A DNA stretch of 64,000 nucleotides from Streptomyces sp. ISL-36 (GCF_018614205.1 NZ_JAGGOS010000030.1:1-64000), one strand, 5' to 3'; numbered from the stretch's first letter, positions 47,440 to 55,946 are shown. Numbers and translations are program-made. The notes: generated from the letters alone by a model not told the origin.

Positions 47440-49698
47440 GTGTCAGAGCGTGGGTTGTTCGCCCATAGTCGTAGTCCGCGGTCGGGGTGCAGGCATCGGC
47501 TGGAGGATCATCTGCGTGGCTCGGCTGCTTTGGCCAGGGCTTTCGCCGAGAGTTTCGGTGCTGGGGATGTGGCCGAGTACCTGGCGTTGGTGCATGACGT
47601 CGGGAAGGGGTGTGGTGCCTGGCAGGATCGCTTGATTTTTCATGCCGAGCCGACGGGTAAGCCGGTGGGGATTCCTCATAAGGAAGCGGGCACGGTGCTT
47701 GCCGCGCGGACGGTGGGGCGTCAGCTCGCTGCTGTGGTGCAGGGGCATCACGGAGGGCTTCCGGATCAGAACCAGATCAAGGATGTTCTGGCCGAGCTCC
47801 GGGGGACCGGTGTGGATGCGGAGCGTGCTCGGGAGGCGACGGAGGCTGTGGCCCGGGTGGTGCCGGAGATTCTTCGGGAAGGCCGCATTCCGCCGCCGGC
47901 CTGGCTTGCGGGGCTCGGATCGCCGCAGAGGCAGGCACTGGCGGTGGATGTGTTCACACGCATGGTGTTCAGCTGTGTGGTCGATGCGGATTATCTCGAT
48001 ACCGAGGCTCACTTCGCCGGCGGGGAGCCTCGTGTTGCCGCGCGTGCGGATATGGGGGTGCTGCTGAAGCGTTTCGAGGAGCGCAGGCTGCGGCTGCTTG
48101 CCCGGCGTGCGGCTTCGCCGGTGGATGAGCTGCGTGAGCGGGTGTACGCGCAGGCGCTGGCGGCGGCCGCGGGTGCGCCGGGCATGTATGTGCTGCATGT
48201 GCCGACGGGTGGGGCAAAGACGATTGCGGCGGGTGGGTTCGCGCTGCGGCATGCGGTTGAGCATGGTCTGGGCCGGGTAGTGTTCGCTGTTCCGTACATC
48301 AGCATTACGCAGCAGAACGCCGAGGTGTACCGGGAACTTCTCGACCCCGCCCCGGACAGCGGCGAGCGGCCTGTGGTGCTGGAGCACCACAGTTCGGTGG
48401 AGCTGGACGAGGAGGGGGCGGGGGCCTGGGCGCGTATGGCGGCGGAGAACTGGGACGCGCCTGTTGTGGTCACGACGACAGTGCAGCTGTTTCAGTCGTT
48501 GTTCGCGCGTAAGCCTTCCGTGATGCGCAAGCTGCATCGGTTGGCCGGCTCGGTGATCGTGTTGGACGAGGTGCAGGCTCTTCCTGACCGGTTGCTGATC
48601 CCGATCCTGAGTGTGCTGCGCGACCTGGTGGAGCATTTCGGGGCTTCGGTGGTGCTGACGTCTGCGACCCAGCCTTCTTTCTGGTCTCTCGCGCAGCTGC
48701 CGCGGTACGGCGTGATCGAGGATGTGTCCGGGCTGTTCGAAGAGCTGCGGCGGGTGGACTACGACTGGCGTCTGGGGCCTGAGGTCACGTGGGAGTCAAT
48801 CGCACAGGACATCGCCTCCGAAGGCGGCGAGCAGGTCTTGACGATCGTGAACACCACACGGGACTCGGCGCGACTGCACCGCCTCTTGAACAGTGCGGAG
48901 GGCGAGGCGCGGGTGACGGCGCCGGTGTGGCACTTGTCGACGAGGATGACGGCCGAGCACCGGCGCGAAGTGATCAGGCACGTGCGCGGCGAGCTTGCGG
49001 CCAACCGTCCTGTGCATGTGGTGTCCACGTCGCTGATCGAGGCGGGTGTGGACGTGGACTTCCCGCGGGTGTACCGGGCATGGGCGCCGGCCGAGGCGCT
49101 GCAGCAGGCGGCGGGCCGCTGCAACAGGGACGGCCGACTGGACAGGGGGACGGTGGTGGTGTTCCGGCCGGTCGACGGCGGCGTGCCGAAGGACTTGTCG
49201 TACAGGGCGGCCCTGGAGGCAACGGGGGAGTTCTTCGGCCCCGGTGACGCTTCGGCTCCGGACGATCTGGAGGCCCTGGAGTGCTACTACGAGAAGCGCT
49301 GGGCGCTGCAGGGCACTGACGGCCGGTCGATGGGCGAGAGCATTCAGGAGCTGCGCCGGCTCTGGGACTTTCCCGCCGTCGCGGAGGCGTTCCAGATGAT
49401 CGACAGCAGGTATGCGCAGTCCGTTGTCGTGATCCGTGCGGAGAAGACCGACGAGGAGCGCGATGCCATCGAGTCGGACATCGCCCTCCTGCGCTCTTCC
49501 TACCCGGCAGGTCCGGAGCCGTTGCGCCGCTTGCAGCCGCATATGGCGACCTTGCCGCGGCATGAGGTCGCCGAGGGACTGCGGGTGGGTCTGGCGGAGC
49601 CGGTGATCGGTGACCTTGTCGTGTGGCGGGGGCATTACGACCCGGTGCGCGGTCTGGATGCGGATGATCCTGAGGACCGGGGCGGCTACGTCCTTTGA
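47440..49698 (+). CDS. cas3: Cas3 nuclease-helicase, type I-C
   Basis: The protein is 752 residues from GTG 47440, which follows AGGGGGA; the longer frame from 47299 reads through a CRISPR repeat and is rejected. The N-terminal HD nuclease has HRLEDHLRG, LVHDVGKGCGAWQ, HKEAGT and VQGHHGG. The SF2 helicase has motif I PTGGAKT, motif II VLDEVQALP, motif III TSATQP and motif VI QAAGRCNRDG. It unwinds and degrades DNA marked by Cascade. Motif I has Ala in place of the usual Gly before Lys. The 222-bp gap to cas5 carries a long hairpin. Confidence 0.95.
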   Translation: MSERGLFAHSRSPRSGCRHRLEDHLRGSAALARAFAESFGAGDVAEYLALVHDVGKGCGAWQDRLIFHAEPTGKPVGIPHKEAGTVLAARTVGRQLAAVVQGHHGGLPDQNQIKDVLAELRGTGVDAERAREATEAVARVVPEILREGRIPPPAWLAGLGSPQRQALAVDVFTRMVFSCVVDADYLDTEAHFAGGEPRVAARADMGVLLKRFEERRLRLLARRAASPVDELRERVYAQALAAAAGAPGMYVLHVPTGGAKTIAAGGFALRHAVEHGLGRVVFAVPYISITQQNAEVYRELLDPAPDSGERPVVLEHHSSVELDEEGAGAWARMAAENWDAPVVVTTTVQLFQSLFARKPSVMRKLHRLAGSVIVLDEVQALPDRLLIPILSVLRDLVEHFGASVVLTSATQPSFWSLAQLPRYGVIEDVSGLFEELRRVDYDWRLGPEVTWESIAQDIASEGGEQVLTIVNTTRDSARLHRLLNSAEGEARVTAPVWHLSTRMTAEHRREVIRHVRGELAANRPVHVVSTSLIEAGVDVDFPRVYRAWAPAEALQQAAGRCNRDGRLDRGTVVVFRPVDGGVPKDLSYRAALEATGEFFGPGDASAPDDLEALECYYEKRWALQGTDGRSMGESIQELRRLWDFPAVAEAFQMIDSRYAQSVVVIRAEKTDEERDAIESDIALLRSSYPAGPEPLRRLQPHMATLPRHEVAEGLRVGLAEPVIGDLVVWRGHYDPVRGLDADDPEDRGGYVL

Positions 49699-49854
49699 CG
49701 CCGGGGCCGGCATGGTTCCGGGGCGGTTGGTGAGGCGCCGGGACGTCTGTGAGCAGCGGTTTTTCCGGTTCCGGGGTGCATTGTCAGTGCCTCCGCCTAC
49801 AGTGCGGAATCGCTAGGGGGCAGAGGGTGACCTGATGCCCCGTTGGTTCTGCAT

Positions 49855-49894
49855 GCCCTCGTCGGGCCCGTCTCCGGACGGGACCGACGAGGGC
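49855..49894. other. Long hairpin between cas3 and cas5
   Basis: GCCCTCGTCGG (49855-49865) pairs with CCGACGAGGGC (49884-49894), and inside it CCCGTC (49867-49872) pairs with GACGGG (49877-49882). It lies just upstream of the cas5 start and could be an attenuator or mRNA-processing site that separates cas3 from the Cascade genes. Confidence 0.7.
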
Positions 49895-49920
49895 GGCTGT
49901 CAGGAGTGGGGTGCGAGGCG

Positions 49921-50682
49921 ATGAGGACGACGGTGTCCTCCAGCAGGATGCGACGGGGGAACGAGGGGTGGGTCTATCCCGATCTGGTGGTGGAGGTGTG
50001 GGGCGAGGCGGCGTGCTTCACCCGTCCGGAGCTGAAGACGGAGCGGGTCAGCTACCAGGTGATGACGCCGTCGGCGGCCCGCGGAGTGCTGGAAGCGATT
50101 TTCTGGCGCCCGCAGTTCCGCTACGTGGTGCGGAAGATCGAGGTGTTGCGGCCGGTGACCTGGCTGCGGGTGCGCCGCAACGAGGTGAAGTCGGTGATCA
50201 CCGCCCAGGAGGTGAAGAAGCTCCAGACGGACCGGCATCACCGCTATGACGTGGAGGGGGACCGGGACCAGCGCAGCACGCTGGCGTTGCGGGACGTCAG
50301 GTACCGGATTCACGCGCAGATCGTGGTGAGTCCTGAGGCTCTGGCCGGTTCGGAGAAGTATCCGCCGGTGTCGGAGGAGAAGTACCGCGAGCAGCTGCGC
50401 CGCAGGGTGGAGCGCGGTGCGTGTTTCTCGCAGCCGTTCCTGGGGTGCCGGGAGTTCACCGCCTCGTTCGGGAAGGCCGATCCGCGGCAGCAGCGGGTGC
50501 CTTTCGACGAGGAGCTCGGGGTGATGCTGCACTCGATCGAGTACGGGCCGCAGGGGGAGCGTTACCGGTGGTTCCGTGCGTCGGTGGTTGACGGTGTGCT
50601 GGAGGTGCCGGAAGAGCCGCTGCCGGATGAGGCGGTCGCCATGCCGCTGACGGCCTGGCGTGCTGATGCGGCGGAGGGCTGA
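49921..50682 (+). CDS. cas5c: Cas5 (Cas5d), type I-C crRNA-processing subunit
   Basis: From ATG 49921 the product is 253 residues. The N-terminus matches Cas5d (YPDLVVEVWGEAACFTRPEL, ERVSYQVMTPSAARGVLEAI, RRNEVKSV). In type I-C, Cas5d replaces Cas6: it cuts pre-crRNA at the repeat base and caps the 5' handle. A further Lys/His-rich segment (KKLQTDRHHRY) fits the RNA-cutting region. A longer in-frame start at 49843 would cross the upstream hairpin and lacks homology. It is translationally close to cas8c (3 nt apart). Confidence 0.9.
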   Translation: MRTTVSSSRMRRGNEGWVYPDLVVEVWGEAACFTRPELKTERVSYQVMTPSAARGVLEAIFWRPQFRYVVRKIEVLRPVTWLRVRRNEVKSVITAQEVKKLQTDRHHRYDVEGDRDQRSTLALRDVRYRIHAQIVVSPEALAGSEKYPPVSEEKYREQLRRRVERGACFSQPFLGCREFTASFGKADPRQQRVPFDEELGVMLHSIEYGPQGERYRWFRASVVDGVLEVPEEPLPDEAVAMPLTAWRADAAEG

Positions 50683-50685
50683 TCG

Positions 50686-52479
50686 GTGCTGCTGCAGCGT
50701 TTGGTCGAGTACGGCGACCGGATCGCCGATGAGCTGCCCGCCGAGTTCTACCGCGAGAAGCAGATCCACTGGGTGCTGGACATCGCCGCGGACGGTTCGG
50801 GCATGAAGCTCCGCAGCCACAAGGTGTCGGGCCGGCAGCGGGACCAAGTGGTGAGTATGCCGGTCCCCTACGTGCAGCGGTCCGGCACGAAGGTCCCTCC
50901 CTACCTTCTGGTGGACACGGCCGAGTTCGTGCTCGGTGTGCCGAAGAAGGCCAAGGACGGCAGTGTCACGGAGAAGGACCGGGACGAGGCGTGGCGGCGG
51001 CATGACGCCTACCGCGACTTCGTACGGCGCTGGGCGTCATCGGCCGGCGAGCCGGAGGCGAAGGCGGCAGAGGTGTTCTTCTCGGCTGGCCGGGCCGAGC
51101 TGGCGCTGCCCGATGAGGTCGAGGCCAAGGACACGGTCGCGGTCATGGTCGGTACCCGTTGGCTGCACGAGCTGGACTCGGTGAAGCAGCTGTGGGCCGA
51201 GGAGGTACGGGCGCGTAAGGGCGGTGCCGCAGAGCGCACAGGACTGTGCCTGGTGTGCGGGGAGCACCAGGCCCTGCTGGCCACGATCCCCGAACCGGTG
51301 AAGAAGGGCGCCGTCCCGACAGCGGGCGGCAGCAACGAAGGCCAGCTCATCAGCATCAACGCCCCCGCCCATGGACGCGAGGCAATGACGCAGCTGGTGA
51401 ACACACCGGTCTGTCACCGGTGCGGCGGCCGAGCCATGGCGGTCCTGAACCACTTGGTGGCCTCTGAGCGTCACCGGCGCCGTTTCCGGGACGACGGAGT
51501 ACTGCTGTGGTGGACCAGGAAGCCCGATCCGGATTCCGTCCTGGCCATGTTCTTCGACGACCAGCCGGAAGCGTCCGACATCGAGCACCTCATCGACTCG
51601 ATGAACAAAACCCCGAGCCCAGCGGCCGCGCAGCGGACCGACGCGGATGCTTTCTACAGCCTGTCCCTCGGGTTGAACAACGCCCGCCTGGTCGTCCGGG
51701 ACTGGATCGAGGTCCCCGTGGCCGAGGCGAAGAAGAACCTGGCCGCCTGGTATGCCGACCACGGCGTCTGGGACGGATGGACAAGGCGCACCCGCTATTT
51801 CCCCCTGTGGCAGATGGCGCTGTCCTGCGGCCGCTGGCAAGGCGAGCGCTACGCACCCGACAGCGCCCCCCACGGCCTGGAGGCCGAACTGCTCCACAGC
51901 GCCCTGCACCATCTGAGCCCACCCGCCCGCGCCCTGCCGCTCCTCCTGCAGCGCATCCACGCCGACCGGCGCGTCGACGCTCCGCGTCTGGCGCTGCTGA
52001 AGCTGCTCCTAACCCGTTCCTCCAACCCCCAGGACCGTCCGATGCCCCAGCTCGACAAGGACAGCGACGACCCCGCCTACCTGTGCGGCCGGCTCTTCGC
52101 CGTCCTCGAATCCGTACAGGAAGCCGCCCTCCCCGACATCAACACCACGCTGCGCGACAAGTACTTCAGCGCCGCCGTCGCCGCCCCCGGCATCACCCTG
52201 CGCCGGCTGTTCACCGATTCGGGAGCGCACTTCAAACGGCTGCGCCGAGACAGGCCGGCCGCGCACAAGGCGCTGGAGAAGCGGCTCTTCGAGATCTACA
52301 GCAAGGTCAGCGACGACCTGCCCGGACATCTCACCGACGTCCAGCAGGGCCGCTTCATCATCGGCTACGCCCACCAGCGCCACGACGACATCCTCCAGAG
52401 GCAGGCCGCCAAGGAACGCAAACAGGCCGCCATCCCCGCACAGCAGGACGCGCCCGCCCACGAACCCGCAGCCGTCTGA
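50686..52479 (+). CDS. cas8c: Cas8c/Csd1 large Cascade subunit
   Basis: The 597-residue protein starts at GTG 50686, behind GGAGGG. It has the Csd1 N-terminus (LLQRLVEYGDRIADELPAEF), a zinc-binding pair in the middle (CLVCGEHQ ... VCHRCGGRAM), and a helical C-terminal part (IYSKVSDDLPGHLTDVQQGR, FIIGYAHQRHDDIL) of the kind that supplies the small-subunit function in type I-C. It recognises the PAM and holds the non-target strand. The size is normal and the gene is intact. Confidence 0.93.
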   Translation: MLLQRLVEYGDRIADELPAEFYREKQIHWVLDIAADGSGMKLRSHKVSGRQRDQVVSMPVPYVQRSGTKVPPYLLVDTAEFVLGVPKKAKDGSVTEKDRDEAWRRHDAYRDFVRRWASSAGEPEAKAAEVFFSAGRAELALPDEVEAKDTVAVMVGTRWLHELDSVKQLWAEEVRARKGGAAERTGLCLVCGEHQALLATIPEPVKKGAVPTAGGSNEGQLISINAPAHGREAMTQLVNTPVCHRCGGRAMAVLNHLVASERHRRRFRDDGVLLWWTRKPDPDSVLAMFFDDQPEASDIEHLIDSMNKTPSPAAAQRTDADAFYSLSLGLNNARLVVRDWIEVPVAEAKKNLAAWYADHGVWDGWTRRTRYFPLWQMALSCGRWQGERYAPDSAPHGLEAELLHSALHHLSPPARALPLLLQRIHADRRVDAPRLALLKLLLTRSSNPQDRPMPQLDKDSDDPAYLCGRLFAVLESVQEAALPDINTTLRDKYFSAAVAAPGITLRRLFTDSGAHFKRLRRDRPAAHKALEKRLFEIYSKVSDDLPGHLTDVQQGRFIIGYAHQRHDDILQRQAAKERKQAAIPAQQDAPAHEPAAV

Positions 52480-52534
52480 GAACCCGCACGCCACCTCCGA
52501 CCGTACTCAATCCATTCGAGGAGTTACTCCGACC

Positions 52535-53452
52535 ATGACCGCTGCCCACCTGGACCCCGCGCGTAAGCACGACTTCATCTTCCTCATCGAAGCCGTCGAC
52601 TCCAACGCCAACGGCGACCCCGACAACGGCGGCCTGCCCCGCACCGACCCCGTCAGCGGACACGGCCTGATCACCGACGTCGCCATCAAGCGGAAGATCC
52701 GCAACACCGTCGCCCTCATCAACACCCTCGAACCCCGAGAAGGCCGAGAGATCTACGTCGAGGCCGGCACCGCCCTCAACACCCAGCACGAACGCGCCTA
52801 CACCACCGGCTCCGCACACGACCAGAAGTCCGCGCAGGAATGGATGTGCCGCAACTTCTTCGACGTGCGCATGTTCGGAGCCGTCATGACCACCGGCAAG
52901 CGCGACAAGCAGGCCGGCCGCGTCCAGGGCCCCGTCCAGATCGGGTTCTCCCGCTCCATCGACCGCATCACCCCCCTCGACATCGGCATCACCCGCGTCA
53001 CCCCCACCAAGGAAGAAGACCTCAAGGCGTGGCTCGAACGCGGCGAGAACACCGACGGCAAGAACAAGGGCAAGGAGACCGAGATGGGCTCCAAGCACGT
53101 CGTGCCCTACGCCCTGTACCGGGGCACCGGACACTTCAGCGCCCCCCTCGCCAAGCGGACCGGAGTCACCACCGACGACCTCGCCCTGTTCTGGCGCGCC
53201 TTCGAGATCATGCTCGAACACGACCGCGCCGCCGCTCGCGCCAACCTCGCCCTGCGAGGTCTGTACGTCTTCACCCACGACGACGCCTTCGGCCGCGCCC
53301 CCGCCCACGAACTGTTCGAACGGATCACCGTCAAAGCCCGCAACGACGTCAACGCACGCAGCTTCTCCGACTACGGCACCGTCGAAATCCGTGACACCGA
53401 CCTCCCGCCCGGCGTCACCCTGACCGCCCTCGCCCCACGCCCCCTGGGATGA
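52535..53452 (+). CDS. cas7c: Cas7 (Csd2) backbone subunit
   Basis: The 305-residue product opens with the Cas7/Csd2 signature RKHDFIFLIEAVDSNANGDP, then GGLPRTDPVSGHGLITDVAI and KRKIRNTVAL. Other conserved parts are MFGAVMTTGKRDKQAGRVQG and QIGFSRSIDRITPLDIGITR. It polymerises along crRNA in Cascade. The upstream ribosome site is CGAGGAG. Its TGA overlaps the cas4 ATG (ATGA). The gene is intact. Confidence 0.94.
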   Translation: MTAAHLDPARKHDFIFLIEAVDSNANGDPDNGGLPRTDPVSGHGLITDVAIKRKIRNTVALINTLEPREGREIYVEAGTALNTQHERAYTTGSAHDQKSAQEWMCRNFFDVRMFGAVMTTGKRDKQAGRVQGPVQIGFSRSIDRITPLDIGITRVTPTKEEDLKAWLERGENTDGKNKGKETEMGSKHVVPYALYRGTGHFSAPLAKRTGVTTDDLALFWRAFEIMLEHDRAAARANLALRGLYVFTHDDAFGRAPAHELFERITVKARNDVNARSFSDYGTVEIRDTDLPPGVTLTALAPRPLG

Positions 53453-53661
53453 CACCACCCGACCCCGCACATGACGGAGAGGGAGACCTCCTGCAGATCT
53501 CCCTCTCCGCCTTGAAGCACTACGCCTACTGCCCCCGCCAATGCGGCCTCATCCTCCTGGAAGACACCTTCACCGATGATGCCGCCACCATCTGCGGCAC
53601 CCACCTGCACCAACGTGTCGAGACCACTCTGGGGGACCTGCTCACCGCGTGCGGGACTTAC
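53449..53661 (+). pseudogene. cas4: cas4 N-terminal stub, cut at a CRISPR repeat
   Basis: The frame starts at ATG 53449 and gives ISLSALKHYAYCPRQCGLIL, LEDTFTDDAATICGTHLHQR and VE, the N-terminal part of type I-C Cas4 with the first Fe-S cysteines (YCPRQC). After about residue 65-70 the sequence becomes CRISPR repeat at 53662. The PD-(D/E)XK nuclease core, the C-terminal cysteines, all of cas1 and cas2, and the leader of the second array are missing. Confidence 0.88.
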
Positions 53662-53914
53662 GTGGCGGTCTTCTTCTACAGCGACCGAGGATCGCAACAC
53701 CGCCATCGAGCTCAAGACGAGCACGATGACATTTGTGGCGGTCGTTTTCTATGGCGACCGAGGATCGCAACATCGCTGGAACCGGAATCCCCCGGCGCCA
53801 GGTCGAGGTGGCGGTTGTCTTCTACGGCGACCGAGGATCGCAACTACGTGCCGGACGGAGAGATCTCCGAGCGAGGCGGGCGGCGGTCGTCTTCGGGAGG
53901 TGATGGATCGCACG
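53662..53914 (+). CRISPR. CRISPR array 2 remnant (three repeats plus a degenerate fourth)
   Basis: 37-nt repeats lie at 53662-53698, 53735-53771 and 53808-53844, with a degenerate copy at about 53879-53914. The spacers are about 34-36 nt. The plus-strand 3' tail GCGACCGAGGATCGCAAC equals that of array 1, but the loop side differs (stem GGTCGTC/GGCGACC around TTCTAC). The repeats point away from the cas genes, opposite to array 1. It follows directly on the cas4 stub. Confidence 0.9.
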
Positions 53915-53990
53915 TTTCGAATGTGCACACCCGCGACGGCTATTGCAGTACGGTGTCCCTCCGTTCGTACGCCCCAAGGAGTTAACTGCC

Positions 53991-54365
53991 TTGAGTCTTC
54001 CGGACTTTGCTGCCGAGGTTCTCAACGGAACAGCCATCACGCTGGCGTCCGGAGCCGTCGCCTATGGGGTGGCGAAGATCGTCGTGCCAGTACGCTCGAT
54101 CATGAGTCGTGCAACGGCTGCCGAGCAGGACGCCGTCATCGCCGTGCTCGACGACCAGAACGCCACGCCGGAGGAACTCGCGACCCGCGTGAGGCCGGTG
54201 CTTGAGGCGCACCTGGCTGCTTACCCGGGCGCCGTCAGTGAATTCAAGGCTCTGACCATCACCGGGCCCACTACCTACACCCAGACCAACAGCGGCAACG
54301 GCGTCTTCCTCAACGGCGACAATCACGGCGGCCTCATGATCAACCACAACGGATCCGCCGCGTGA
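53991..54365 (+). CDS. Small helical protein with C-terminal Gly/Asn motif
   Basis: The start is TTG 53991, behind AAGGAG. The product is 124 residues with a membrane-prone N-terminal helix (LNGTAITLASGAVAYGVAKI), amphipathic helices (LATRVRPVLEAHLAAYPGAV) and a C-terminal motif QTNSGNGVFLNGDNHGGLMI. The next gene, overlapping by GTGA, begins with a matching motif (QTNTGPGTFVNGNVFGNILN). The design is the same as the helical protein at 22760-23233. Motif-coupled effector/partner pairs of this kind are described as amyloid-signalling modules in filamentous bacteria; the function here is inferred. Confidence 0.6.
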   Translation: MSLPDFAAEVLNGTAITLASGAVAYGVAKIVVPVRSIMSRATAAEQDAVIAVLDDQNATPEELATRVRPVLEAHLAAYPGAVSEFKALTITGPTTYTQTNSGNGVFLNGDNHGGLMINHNGSAA

Positions 54366-54997
54366 CCGAGCAGTCCCCCAAGGGGCCGAAGAAGACCGTC
54401 AACCAGACGAACACCGGGCCCGGCACCTTTGTGAACGGGAACGTCTTTGGCAACATCTTGAATATCTTCGCCACGTCCCACCGGCGGCGCCCCTCAGCGC
54501 CAGCGCCGGGTGACAGGGACCTCATCCCGGATGACGACTACGACGACGTCGGCTTCTGGCTGCTGGTCTCCGCCTTCCTAGTCGCCGGCTTCGCCGTGGG
54601 GTGCGTTCGCGTCGTGATTCAGGGCGAGCGCATCGGCGGTGACCGCGGTGGCGAATGGTGGGAGCGAGCCGCAGAGGGCTGCCTCGTCGTGGCCCTGCTC
54701 CTCGCGGCGGTCGCAGCGTGTCTGGCGCGGGCCGCGCAGGGGCTCGAGCTGTGGGCCGGTCAATGCGCCGACCTCGCGGTGGAGACCCGTGCTCGCGTGT
54801 TTGCATACCCCCCCGCAGGGATGGCCCGGCTCCTGGCATCGGCGTGCTCCGCGACGGCATCCATCGCCGCCTTCGTCGCCGTGTTCTTCGGTTGGAGTAC
54901 GTTCGGTGCCATCATCCAGGAACGGGCCCACATCGCCCGCGACAACGCGGCCGTGAACGCCGCTCGGGCGCGGGCGGCAGCACGGGGGAGCGCGTAG
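54362..54997 (+). CDS. Membrane protein with N-terminal Gly/Asn motif
   Basis: The 211-residue product starts at GTG 54362, overlapping the previous stop. Residues ~13-34 (QTNTGPGTFVNGNVFGNILN) repeat the C-terminal motif of the upstream protein. Three or four membrane helices follow: FWLLVSAFLVAGFAVGCV, GCLVVALLLAAVAACLA and ASACSATASIAAFVAVFFGW. The tail is Ala/Arg-rich. Unlike the pair at 19.8-23.2 kb, the partner here is a membrane protein and not an NTPase, suggesting a membrane-acting output or anchor. Confidence 0.6.
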   Translation: MTEQSPKGPKKTVNQTNTGPGTFVNGNVFGNILNIFATSHRRRPSAPAPGDRDLIPDDDYDDVGFWLLVSAFLVAGFAVGCVRVVIQGERIGGDRGGEWWERAAEGCLVVALLLAAVAACLARAAQGLELWAGQCADLAVETRARVFAYPPAGMARLLASACSATASIAAFVAVFFGWSTFGAIIQERAHIARDNAAVNAARARAAARGSA

Positions 54998-55524
54998 CGT
55001 CGGAGGCAGTCGTCCCCGCCTCTCGCGGTCTCCCGTACGCATCCCAGCAGGGTGGCGACCCGCCGGGCTTCCTCGGACTCCCCCGACTCAGCGTGGCCGC
55101 TTCATAAAAGTTGAACCCGAGTCCAAGATCTGGATCCGGATGTCCTTGAGGGTGTACTCCCCGCCATCGGTGAAGGCTCTGCTGTCTCTTTATTTCGCGC
55201 ACTTGCTGTCGTCAGTGGGCGTCAGTTGTCGAATGGCCCTGGCTGACGATCGGGTTTGAGCACAGGGGCTCATGCGAGGTGAGGAACGGGAGAATGGGTG
55301 CATGCTGTCCCGGGCCCGGGGTCTGACTCATGACATTTCTGACCGAGGTGTCCTGGTGTCACAGTGTCGGCCCTTGGCCAGGGATGGTGCGTTGGCGGTA
55401 CCGGGCCGGCGGGGTGTGTCCCGATAGGGGCCTGCCGATTGTTGTGGCGTCCTCACGATTCTGACCGCCCGACGCGGCTTGGTGCCGGCAACACGACAGC
55501 CATCGGACCGGAAGGGAAACGGGC
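54998..55524. other. Gene-free stretch upstream of the IS110 fragment
   Basis: No coding frame is supported. Since it ends at an IS110-type transposase start, part of it may be the noncoding left end of that element. Confidence 0.4.
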
Positions 55525-55621
55525 ATGTCTAGTACGTCGCCTGCTCCGAAGACCCGCCGTCGTCTCCCTGCGGGGGAGGCGGTGCTGGGAGTGGACACGC
55601 ACCGCGATACGCATCCGGTCT
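55525..55621 (+). pseudogene. IS110-family transposase N-terminal fragment
   Basis: ATG 55525 gives MSSTSPAPKTRRRLPAGEAV, then LGVDTHRDTH, the DEDD motif start of IS110 transposases (GVDTHKD type). After about 32 residues it is cut where an oppositely oriented IS4 fragment begins. It is not closely similar to the intact IS110 transposase at 3644. Confidence 0.65.
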
Positions 55622-55823
55622 TCACCAGGCGCAGGACCTCCAGGTAGTCGGCCTGCGGGAACAAGCACATCGCCAGCACGAAGTAGACCGTGAACCGGGC
55701 GGACAGCAGACGCCGACGTTTCTCCGAGCGGCCGGCGTCACCGACCACCCGGTCCACCAGCTCGGGCGGGCACGACCGGGTCAGGACTCCCAGCCCCAAC
55801 CGCTCCAGACGGGATATCAGCAC
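55622..55823 (-). pseudogene. IS4-family transposase N-terminal fragment
   Basis: On the minus strand the segment reads LERLGLGVLTRSCPPELVDR, VVGDAGRSEKRRRLLSARFT and VYFVLAMCLFPQADYLEVLR, the N-terminal domain of actinobacterial IS4 transposases. The DDE core is missing; it ends against the IS110 fragment. Two elements have been deleted into each other here. Confidence 0.7.
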
Positions 55824-55946
55824 ACCAGCTCAACCGGCCGACAGCCACAAAAGCAACGGCATTGCGACGGAACGCCTAGGGAGACGGACGTGCCCGAGGC
55901 GAAGGCGGAGTCCCTGAGGTCCCGTGTTACAGGCTGATCTCCAAGG

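Noticed and set aside
53991..54997. Type I-C accessory or anti-CRISPR genes
   Set aside because: Their position beside array 2 is explained by a deletion junction. Their shared motif links them to each other, not to Cas proteins.
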